NCBI GenBank assembly: GCA_943737045.1
Contig: CALSFV010000238.1
Span: forward strand, 310,001-374,000
DNA: 64,000 nt
Direction: 5' to 3'
Origin: Parapristionchus giblindavisi
Taxonomy: Eukaryota; Nematoda; Chromadorea; Rhabditida; Diplogasteridae
A model generated the notes under the pieces. That model made no database searches and was not told the DNA's origin. It saw only the letters and a list, made by a program, of their open reading frames with translations. Both the position numbers and the translations under genes were made by a program. Shown in pieces: positions 55,654 to 64,000 of the stretch; positions within the stretch are counted from its first letter, which is position 1, and the number at the start of each line of letters is the position of its first letter.

Positions 55654-56670
55654 TTCAGCTACAGTGTCCTATGATTATCGATTAATCTACCGTATCATAT
55701 GATTATCGATTGACCTACAGTACTATTGTATATGCCGGTTTTTATATATATTGCTTTATTTTGTTTATATTGTGTATATATATATATATTATTATATTTT
55801 ATCAACATATATTACCGTACCCCGTGTGCATGCCCTACTAGCGATCATCGGATCTCCATTTCAACTTTATAGCTAACTGCTAACTAGCACTGCCCCCTAT
55901 TTTGCTAAACTAAACATTGATAATGTTCTAGCTGTATCTATCGTCTTCAATAACTTAATTCATACCGTATTCTATAACTCGATAGATACCGTATTCTATA
56001 ACTCGATAGATACCGTATTCTATAACTCGATAGATACCGTATTCTATAACTCGATAGATACCGTATTCTATAACTTAATCGATACCGTATTCTATAACGC
56101 AACGGATACCGTATTCTATAACGCTACGGATACCGTATCTTATAACTCACCGTATGTCTGCATGTTGATATTCCGCTACCTACGCACTCCATTGTTTGTC
56201 CTTCATTCACTAATCTAACTTTCATGACTTTCAACTCTAACTTTCATGATTTTACACTAAATCAACTGCTTATTTGATTGTTTATTTCTCGCTAATGCTA
56301 ACTTATATTGTATGTTGAACTTATAAAGATTCATGTACAATTTAAATCATCGAAGAGCACTTTGCAATACAATGAGTTTTGTCAAGTACAACACCATGGG
56401 AGAGGGAATAAATACAACAAATGACTGAGGTTCTATGCATGAGAAACTTCTAGAATATTTCTTTGTTCTTCTTTTTCTGTGGACGTATGCAAGAACAACG
56501 GGAAAACCGTTTACCTGGAAAATGTGACGTCATTAGGCGGAGGATTTATGGAAAACCGCCTACGCTAATGACGTCACATTTTCCCGGAAAACGGTTCTTG
56601 CATACGGCCACTGATCAATTATCAGTATTGATGAGGCCTAACAGAGAGGATAAAATGATAGGCGCTCAGT
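55277..56670. repeat. duplicated segment, copy 1 (SET 3' end)
   Basis: From the (ATT)n tract through the last two SET exons to GATAGGCGCTCAGT at 56670. It matches 59822-61754 closely apart from repeat-length changes and one insertion. 55972-56150 is a 24-bp minisatellite (ATACCGTATTCTATAACTCG unit, about 7-8 copies). Confidence 0.9.
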
Positions 56671-57413
56671 CTCCTTCAGAGAAGACATTGTGTTTGATAT
56701 ACTGCGAGTGAATTGTTTAAGTGGTGAGACTTCCATAATTCAAGTTATAAAAAAGCAAAAAAAAAACACCTTGAACTTCCTTTATAATGAAAGATGCAAT
56801 AAGAGATTTCATTTGGATGGTCAAAACAACTGAAGAGTGAGCGTGCCAGGCCGCCCTCGTCCCTTTTCTTTCTCTTACACCAAACCCGTCTCTCGTTCGC
56901 CTCGCGCTTGGTGTAAGTGGTCGCTTTACCACTTAAAAAAGTTGGTTTTAACCCAGTATCTCAAGGTACGCTTGGGCCTCTGACAAGATGCTCTCTGTGT
57001 TAGAGAACCAAAAGTTTTTGCGCAAATTCGCGGGGGTTTCCCTGAATCGAAATTGATGTATCTGCCCAAAAACTTTTGGTTTTCTAGCACATCTACAAGC
57101 CCATCTCGTATTACTGAAAATATGAATAAATATCTAGTCAAGATATCGCCCATCTCTTAATGAAATGTGTTCGCACAACATGGATCACCACAGTGTTTTC
57201 TACTGTCATTGATAGTGGCAAGGAGACACAGTTCATGAAAAAAAAGAAACAGTGAAATGAAAAGAAGAGATAAAGGCCAACTTTAAAATCACTTTGTTCA
57301 AACCTTTTTCTAGCTTTAAAATAGCGTTGAACCTTCTTAGAATAAACTATAAGTTAAGAAAGTTCAAATGTTATATGTTTGTGAATCGCACAATATCGTT
57401 TTTTTTATTGCAG
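55654..57413. other. region between SET gene and gene X exon B
   Basis: Contains the 24-bp minisatellite, a MITE at 56484-56606 (CGTATGCAAGAAC.../...GTTCTTGCATACG, around GTGACGTCATTAGGCGG), and from 56671 unique sequence with a short inverted pair CCAAAAGTTTTTG / CAAAAACTTTTGG near 57008-57083. No exon recognised before 57414. Confidence 0.5.
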
Positions 57414-59453
57414 GATCTACTATGAGAAGAAGCCAAACACAGAAGACTTCACGCCCCTTGAGCAGCCCATGACCCCTGTCTCAGGTCGAAGATCAAAGAT
57501 CAATCATGCCAACAAATTGAATAAATTAAAGATATTCAACTCAGGTCCTCCGCGATATGCTTATTCGTTTTTTTGGATAAACGTTTATTGTTTTTTGTGA
57601 TGCACTACAAAAAATTTATTGAGGTGGAATTTAATTTAGATATCAATTGATATCGATTTGTAAGATAAACACGATTTCCGCTAATTAAACGGCATTTTAC
57701 AGATATTTATTTGCCCTTAAAGTTCTAAGGAACCATCTACCTGAATAATGATCTTCTATAGAGCCTTGGTATTTCAAAACTTACATTAGACTTGCAATAA
57801 GACACAATATAACTAACCTACATATTTCTTTTAAATAATCTACATTTACGTGCATGCAAACCTATACTTGTACATCTATTATTATAATATTTTTAATTTA
57901 ATTACAAGTCTACTTCAAGTGAAAATAATGTGCTCTTTAAGTTTTGAAATACCAGAGCTTGCGCTGTATAATATCATAACTTTGCTTGTGGGATGATGAG
58001 ATTTCACGACGGATTCACTCAAACATCTATAAATAGTGCAAATTTTTAAAAAAATTAAGACAGAAAACATTCTGTGGATCAATTTTTACGAGTTCATCAT
58101 CATCATCATAACTGAACTTTGTGGATGCTTCTAAACCATCTTCAGGTAAACTAAAACAAAAAAGTTTTATCGAGCAAAAAACAATATGCACAAACAACAA
58201 ATAGAATATAAACAAAACGAAATAAACAACCTACAGTAACCGGGGATAAGTTCGATTTTTACTCTACTCGTACGTAATCAATCAATAATCATCGAAACTA
58301 AAACGGATTTTGATAGATAAATTTAAGTGGATTTCGGTACACAATTAATAATCAATAATGGATTCAGGAAAAATCAATCAATAACCGGATTAGGCTACCG
58401 TAGTAAATAGCTCTTTCGCCTCCTCAAGACCGGTCCCTTCTTCGTGTTTGTCGAGAAGAGTGACTATTTGACGGAGCGATGACACGGACGCAAGCCTGGA
58501 ACAATACACACAGAGCAATAAGTGTTATCCACGGAGCATAAGACCTGAAAAGTGTTATATTTAACACCTTTTGCGCTCAAATATAACACTTTTCAGGTCT
58601 TATGCTCCGTGGATAACACTTATTTCTCTGTGTGTAGAGATAGTGATCCATAGTTTGTAGGGGAAAACGTCCAAGATAATATTCAGCAATGCTACAGTCT
58701 ACCGTATCCACCTTATTCCATCTACCGTATCCATCTTATTCCATCTACCGTATCCATCTTATTCCATCTACCGTATCCATCTTATTCCATCTACCGTATC
58801 CATCTTATTCCATCTACCGTATCCATCTTATTCCATCTACCGTATCCCTCTTATTTCATCTACCGTATCTCTCTTATTTCATCCACCGTATCCCTCTTAT
58901 TTTATCTACCGTATCCCTCTTATTCCATCTACCGTATCCACCTTATTCAATCTACCGTATCCATCTTATTCCATCTACCGTATCCATCGTATTCCATCTA
59001 CCGTATCCATCTTATTTCATCTACCGTATCCCTCTTATTTCATCTACCGTATCCCTCTTATTTCATCTACCGTATCTCTCTTATTTCATCCACCGTATCC
59101 CTCTTATTTCATCTACCGTATCCCTCTTATTCCATCTACCGTATCCACCTTATTCCATCTACCTTATCCATCTTATTTCATCTTCCGTATCCCTCTTATT
59201 TCATCTACCGTATCCCTCTTATTTAATCTACCGTATCCCTCTTATTTCATCTACCGTATCCCTCTTATTTCATCTACCGTATCCCTCTTATTTCATCTAC
59301 CGTATCCCTCTTATTCCATTCACCATATATCTCCCATCGCATCTACCGTATTCAGGGCACTCTCCACTCTCCGGTCCTCAGTCTACTCCACCGCAGCCAC
59401 GAGAACGCCCATCGACGCATCCTCTGACCATTTCAATCAAGAAATATGATTAA
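57414..59453 (+). CDS. gene X, exons B and C (3' end)
   Basis: Exon 57414-57484 (YYEKKPNTEDFTPLEQPMTP) and exon 59356-59453 (HSPLSGPQSTPPQPRERPST...ISIKKYD, TAA) join in phase (1 nt + 2 nt). Exon B needs two bases from an upstream exon. The only fitting exon in the window is exon A at 61801-61945, which ends with AG and lies 3' of them. The Pro/Ser-rich C-terminus looks disordered. No family recognised. The intron holds a 0.65-kb minisatellite and an exon of another gene on the minus strand. Confidence 0.6.
58390..58495 (-). CDS. unrecognised minus-strand gene, last exon
   Basis: After a TTCCAG acceptor the frame reads LASVSSLRQIVTLLDKHEEG...KELFTTVA then TAA: 34 codons of amphipathic, helix-like sequence with balanced codon use. 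Upstream exons (to the right) were not found among the repeats at 58500-59800. It is nested in the gene X intron. Confidence 0.4.
58504..58635. repeat. perfect-looking hairpin, TAAGTGTTATCCACGGAGCA arms
   Basis: ACACACAGAG...AATAAGTGTTATCCACGGAGCATAAGACCTGAAAAGTG pairs with its complement up to CTCTGTGTGT over roughly 55 bp per arm. A short MITE immediately upstream of the minus-strand exon. Confidence 0.7.
58690..59335 (+). repeat. minisatellite, TCTACCGTATCCATCTTATTCCA type
   Basis: About 29 copies of a 22-bp unit (ATCTACCGTATCC(A/C)TCTTATT(C/T)C). The 254-codon open frame over it is only the repeat translated. It lies directly before gene X exon C, whose acceptor (CCGTATTCAG) resembles a mutated repeat unit. 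Confidence 0.9.
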
Positions 59454-59820
59454 ATCGTAGCTCCCAAACCGAGCCATTGTACACAAAACTGTTGTGTAGT
59501 ATAATCTAATCTAGTTAGCATATTATACAGGGTGCGCCAAAATTACCCGAACTGATTTCACCATTATGATTCCCAGGCCCCCAATGCAAATGCGCAACCC
59601 CTATTGCAGCATCATGACGAGTGATCATTGGCCACTCCCTATTCAAGGTTTCAAGTCAGTTAGTCAAGTCTTCTAGTAATGCAGAAGTAAAGTCGACTGC
59701 GACCCCTCATTCTCAAGTGTACAAGGTAGATTGTCATAGTTCATCAGCTCGGCTTTCACGAGTCGGCTGTATCCGATACCGGTATCGTGTACCAAGATCT
59801 TGGTACTGACAAAGAACGTC

Positions 59821-59821
<1 letters not shown>
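59454..59821. other. spacer with a mariner-type end
   Basis: TATACAGGGTGCGCCAAAATTACCC at 59526 looks like one terminal repeat of a mariner-like element, but no matching second end was found. No gene seen. Confidence 0.35.
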
Positions 59822-59898
<77 letters not shown>

Positions 59899-59925
59899 CA
59901 TTATATAAAGATCATATATTTGCAG

Positions 59926-60191
59926 GAGAAGAGCTCACATTCGACTACTTACCCGGTAGTTGTCGGAGCACGACCGCTCGTAGCTTTTTCCCGCACTGCC
60001 TGTAAGTTTGATCGTTGAGCTTTGAGCTTTGATCTTTGATCTTTGCATGTTGTAGGTGCTCATCCCCACGCTGTCGGTTCTCTGAGGAAAAGGTGGAGGA
60101 GTTCGCGGCGATCGAGGAAGAAGAGGAGGAGGAGGAAGAGTATGGTGATGATGACGAGAGCGACAATGAATCGGTGATTGTTCTTGATTGA
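59926..60191 (+). pseudogene. duplicate of the last two SET exons
   Basis: 59926-60001 (GEELTFDYLPGSCRSTTARS...) and 60056-60191 (acidic tail, TGA) repeat SET exons 20-21 with few changes: F to L, loss of one codon, and AAGATGGCGGAG to AAGGTGGAGGAG. Both frames are still open, but no earlier SET exon lies before them, so it is a truncated copy. Confidence 0.75.
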
Positions 60192-60308
60192 TTCAGCTAC
60201 AGTGTCCTATGATTATCGATTAATCTACCGTATCATATGATTATCGATTGACCTACAGTACTATTGTATATGCCGGTTTTTATATATATTGCTTTATTTT
60301 GTTTATAT

Positions 60309-60349
<41 letters not shown>

Positions 60350-61199
60350 ATATTTTATCAACATATATTACCGTACCCCGTGTGCATGCCCTACTAGCGA
60401 TCATCGGATCTCCATTTCAACTTTATAGCTAACTGCTAACTAGCACTGCCCCCTATTTTGCTAAACTAAACATTGATAATGTTCTAGCTGTATCTATCGT
60501 GTTCAATAACTTAATTCATACCGTATTCTATAACTCGATAGATACCGTATTCTATAACTCGATAGATACCGTATTCTATAACTCGATAGATACCGTATTA
60601 TATAACTCGATAGATACCGTATTCTATAACTCGATAGATACCGTATTCTATAACTCGATAGATACCGTATTCTATAACTCGATAGATACCGTATTCTATA
60701 ACTCGATAGATACCGTATTCTATAACTTAATCGATACCGTATTCTATAACGCAACGGATACCGTATTCTATAACGCTACGGATACCGTATCTTATAACTC
60801 ACCGTATGTCTGCATGTTGATATTCCGCTACCTACGCACTCCATTGTTTGTCCTTCATTCACTAATCTAACTTTCATGACTTTCAACTCTAACTTTCATG
60901 ATTTTACACTAAATCAACTGTTTATTTGATTGTTTATTTCTCGCTAATGCTAACTTATATTGTATGTTGAACTTATAAAGATTCATGTACAATTTAAATC
61001 ATCGAAGAGCACTTTGCAATACAATGAGTTTTGTCAAGTACAACACCATGGGAGAGGGAATAAATACAACAAATGACTGAGGTTCTATGCATGAGAAACT
61101 TCTAGAATATTTCTTTGTTCTTCTTTTTCTGTGGACGTATGCAAGAACAACGGGAAAACCGTTTACCGGGAAAATGTGACGTCATTAGGCGGAGGATTT

Positions 61200-61623
61200 G
61201 GCACTTTCCTGATTTTTGGCCCGGGGAAAATTTGCATTAAACTCGCTATCATTGACCACTCGCCATTTCTTAATTGCTTTCTATTTCTCCATTGCGCGGT
61301 CTAAATGTGATGTAATTTTGTAAAAACCGACCCTGCCATTGTGGAATGCGAGGATAAAATGAAGAATTGCTCTCTCGATTTACGTACTCTCTCGTTCAAA
61401 TCCTAACAAAATTTAATATAATTACAAATATCTATAAAAGCCGTCATCGTTCTTCTTCGTTTCAGTCCAGCGCTCTCCCATTTGGAGGAGAGGGCGGGGA
61501 GCACGGGCCCCCATTGGACTGCCCTCCCTAAAATGGGAGGACATGCTCCCCCCTAACAGGGGAGCGGTTCTGCAAATGCAGAACTTATGTAAATTAACCC
61601 GGGCCAAAAAACAGGAAAGTTCC
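61200..61623. mobile_element. 424-bp hAT-like insertion
   Basis: ACTTTCCTGATTTTTGGCCC / GGGCCAAAAAACAGGAAAGT ends, flanked by GAGGATTT on both sides (8-bp target duplication). Copy 1 of the duplicated segment has the empty site (GGAGGATTTATGG at 56540). Confidence 0.85.
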
Positions 61624-61800
61624 GAGGATTTATGGAAAACCGCCTACGCTAATGACGTCACATTTTCCCGGAAAACGGTTCTTGCATACGGCCACTGATC
61701 AATTATCAGTATTGATGAGGCCTAACAGAGAGGATAAAATGATAGGCGCTCAGTTTGTAGAAAAGAATGTTATGGATGGGTTTATCTTTGATCTTTGCAG

Positions 61801-61945
61801 AAGCTGAAGATGACGTCATCGTCGACAAAGCTGCTCAACGTCGATGGCAGAACGAGATGTGGAAGGACGTTGTGTCCACAGATGCTGCGGCCAGGGAGAA
61901 GCCCATCTCGCTCAAGAAGATGTTCCCGCAAGCGCTTGTCTCCAG
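61801..61945 (+). CDS. gene X, exon A
   Basis: After a TTTGCAG acceptor the frame reads AEDDVIVDKAAQRRWQNEMW...KKMFPQALVS and ends with AG before GTATAC. Needs one base from an upstream exon. Its two leftover bases plus the first base of exon B (57414) give an in-frame Arg, so A-B-C would encode one continuous C-terminal part. Charged, Trp-containing helical sequence. Family not recognised. Confidence 0.6.
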
Positions 61946-61949
61946 GTAT

Positions 61950-62262
61950 ACGGTTTTGGAGGATTACGGTAGAATTATCCCGAAATACCGTATACTGTAG
62001 CGTAGTGGAATAAAAATAAGAACTATGGTACGATAGATTAATAGGAATACGGTATTTCGGGGGATGACGGTAGAACTGTAGTACGGTAGATTACTAGGAA
62101 TATGGTATTTTGGGGGATTACGGTAGAACTGTAGTACGGTAGATTACTAGGAATACGGTATTTCGGGGGATTACGGTAGAACTGTAGTACGGTAGATTAC
62201 TAGGAATACTGTATTTCGGGGGATTACGGTAGAACTATCCCGAAATACCGTATAGTGTAGCG
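61950..62262 (+). repeat. tandem repeat, GATTACGGTAGAACTGTAGT unit of about 50 bp
   Basis: Four to five copies of GGGGGATTACGGTAGAACT(GT/AT)...AGGAATACGGTATTTCG. It begins at the donor of exon A, so the intron start and the repeat share the sequence TACGGTA. Confidence 0.8.
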
Positions 62263-63201
62263 TATCTCAATGAGCGTTAACGATACGTTATTAATTCTTA
62301 ATTCATCAACATGCGTATCAGGGCTGGGATTTCCGATTTTCCGATTTTCCGACATTTTTCGGAAAATTTTGATTTCCGATTTTCCGAAAATTTTTCGGAA
62401 AATTCGGAAAATTTCTAGTGAGAAGATACACATTGAATACAATACTTTTTCTCATGAAAATATACATCAAACAAACAAAAATCAGTACTAAATTCTGTTT
62501 TCATTACGATTGATTTGTATGTACGCTGACCAAAGTATACCGTAGTCGAAATTAAAGGGAGCGTTACCTCTCTCAATGGCCTCTTCATTGCGCACACTAT
62601 TTTTCTGTTCTCTAACAAGGAGAAAGCATTGCGCGTCGAAGAGACCATTGAGTGAGGTTACATGCCCTTTAACATTAATCCTGATAAGTGGTAGCTTTTT
62701 CCCAGCCAGATTCGCACCTCTTGACCTAATGGTATAACAAAATCAGCTGCGCTTTCTCCCATATCCGTTCTCTCCATTCTCCAAAGTATAATTGCTCTTC
62801 TGCTGTACCTGTGGAAGTAGATGATGTGCATTTCTGCTGAGAACATTCTTGCGCTCATTCTCTCTCGACCATGAAAATATAGAAAAATATAGATGAGTTG
62901 CTAATTCCCAAAATTAACACCTGAACGGATTCAATAATTCACCAACGTTGCAGTTATAATATTGTTATATTTTGTGTTTAAAAACCAGCTTGTTGCTTTA
63001 ACAGCGGAATCAGGCTATTTCGGCTATTTCTTAGTTTTTCATTGCAGAAAATTACGCTTCTGTTCGATGACATTTCCGTGATATTCGATTGGTGACATTC
63101 TCATGATTCTTTTCACAAAATGTCATTAACACGTTCCATTCATGATTTCATTTTGATTTGTCCATGCAAACCAATACAGTACTGCAAAAATTCCAAACAC
63201 A
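62263..63201. other. intergenic region with TTAA MITE
   Basis: Holds a hairpin-prone TTTCCGATTTTCCG tract (62328-62415), a TTAA-flanked MITE (62552-62672) and unique AT-rich sequence before the ATG at 63202. No exon recognised. Confidence 0.5.
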
Positions 63202-64000
63202 ATGAGATTGTTCATAATCTGGTCTAGTTTACTTCTCGTCGTGGTCAACTCGGTAAGTTACTTTTCCCTATTCGGCCACCGAATGAACAATAAGACGTAG
63301 CGGCCGAAACACCACAGGCACATTATTTGCTAACTTATTTATTGAAAAATCAACATTTAAAGTGCATTTTAATTAACAATATAGTAATAATAGATGTACA
63401 AGTATAGGTTTGCATGCACGTAAAATGTAAATTATTTAAAAGAAATATGCATGCATACTTTTACTTGTACATTTATTAATACTATTAATTTAAATGCAGA
63501 CGATAATGTCGCTGCTCAAGGAGGGTCTCAATATCGCTATCGAAGTAGTAAGTTCGCTTCACCAAACGCAAAGAAATATTCATGACAATGGACAATAAAT
63601 ACATTTAACAAAAATTATGTAATAATATCTACCAAATTCAGTCGTTTCGCTCAAGCAATACCACAATACCACGTCAATTTCTTCCCGAAATCAGCGAATT
63701 CGAGATCAAACAAATGAGGGAAAAGGAAGTGGAGAAAACGCTGATGAGAAGGGCTGCGAAAATTGGTAGAGAGGTACTGAATCTTCCAAAGATCTTCTAT
63801 GATAGCAAAATAATTTTTTTAAAAATTTTAATCTTCAATATTCGGCCTAATTTCAGCGCGAAGTATGGAAGATGATAGCAATTACGAAATTGTACAAGAA
63901 GATTGTGAGTTTCATCTACTCCACAAAATTATATTCTATTCTTATTTATTTATTATTATTAATAATTTAATATATTTTTGCAGTTAGTGAACGTCGTTAG
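63202..64000 (+). CDS. small secreted protein, five exons
   Basis: ATG 63202 opens a signal peptide (MRLFIIWSSLLLVVVNS, exon to 63252). Then exons 63500-63547 (TIMSLLKEGLNIAIEV), 63642-63765 or -63773 (FRSSNTTIPRQFLPEISEFE...), 63857-63904 and 63984-64000. With donor 63765, the end reads RSMEDDSNYEIVQED-FSERR and a stop (TAG) at the last base of the window, about 95 aa in total. With donor 63773, the frame continues (REVWKMIAITKLYKK) past the window. Either is phase-consistent. Family not recognised. The TTPRQ-like region has one N-glycosylation site (NTT). Confidence 0.6.

Larger units (their letters stand above)
59822..61754. repeat. duplicated segment, copy 2
   Basis: Second copy of 55277-56670, with a longer (ATT)n, a longer TA tract, more 24-bp minisatellite units (60520-60800, about 11-12 copies), a 3-nt deletion in the SET exon, and a 424-bp insertion. 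Confidence 0.9.

Noticed and set aside
58027..58215. Minus-strand segment LPEDGLEASTKFSYDDDDELV as an extra exon of the gene at 58390
   Set aside because: Acceptor phase does not fit the upstream exon, and the exon at 58390 already has a stop; left unassigned.
58689..59453. 254-codon open frame rich in Tyr/Ser/Ile/Leu
   Set aside because: It is a 22-bp minisatellite read in one frame. Only the final part (from 59356) is coding, in the frame set by splicing from 57484.
55972..60800. Regular direct repeats that could suggest a CRISPR-like array
   Set aside because: Units are contiguous with no variable spacers, in a eukaryotic intron-rich context.
60499..60870. 123-codon frame of FYNSIDTV repeats
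   Set aside because: Translation of the 24-bp minisatellite; copy 1 (55972-56150) shows the same array with fewer units.

Overview
The window is eukaryotic and most likely nematode. Genes are split into many small exons. Introns of about 38-60 nt with T-rich TTTCAG acceptors sit beside much longer repeat-filled ones. Two kinds of intact tRNA (Phe-GAA and Val-AAC) resemble nematode ones as I remember them. Non-coding DNA is crowded with short inverted-repeat elements, long foldback hairpins and microsatellites. I could run no database search. Gene names rest on motifs, on residue patterns recalled for known families, and on reading-frame phase carried across every proposed splice junction.

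Layout. 0.4-1.15 kb: 3' end of a GNAT-type acyltransferase gene. 2.5 kb: tRNA-Phe. 3.35-4.8 kb: a foldback element. 4.8-12.6 kb: a 7.8-kb imperfect inverted duplication carrying one tRNA-Val and one broken His-rich peptide gene in each arm. 12.8-20.9 kb: a polytopic membrane protein gene. 21.5-25.6 kb: a GSK3/shaggy-like protein kinase, possibly continuous with the membrane gene. 26.1-26.8 kb: an inverted copy of the kinase's last exon, then the 3' exons of an unrecognised gene.

28.2-36.15 kb (minus strand): a 15-exon orthologue of the nucleoporin ALADIN. Its introns are packed with miniature elements, and one exon carries a MITE insertion. A 537-bp divergent intergenic region separates it from a 21-exon plus-strand gene (36.69-55.65 kb) for a chromodomain + pre-SET + SET + post-SET protein of the SUV39/Su(var)3-9 type. 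A nearly intact Ty3/Gypsy-like LTR retrotransposon lies antisense inside one of its introns, between two chromodomain exons. Three large foldback elements occupy other introns.

55.3-61.8 kb: the last two SET exons and about 1.2 kb downstream are duplicated. Between and beyond the copies lie exons of another gene (X) in permuted order (exons B and C at 57.4-59.45 kb, the phase-compatible preceding exon A at 61.8 kb). This is a tandem rearrangement or an assembly of two haplotypes side by side. The window ends in a small secreted-protein gene (63.2-64.0 kb).

The recognisable functions are nuclear pore (ALADIN), heterochromatin (SUV39-like) and signalling (GSK3-like). The most notable features are the density of palindromic elements, the altered catalytic motifs in the SET domain, the MITE inside an ALADIN exon, a GTACGGTA start shared by many introns, and the possible membrane-kinase fusion.
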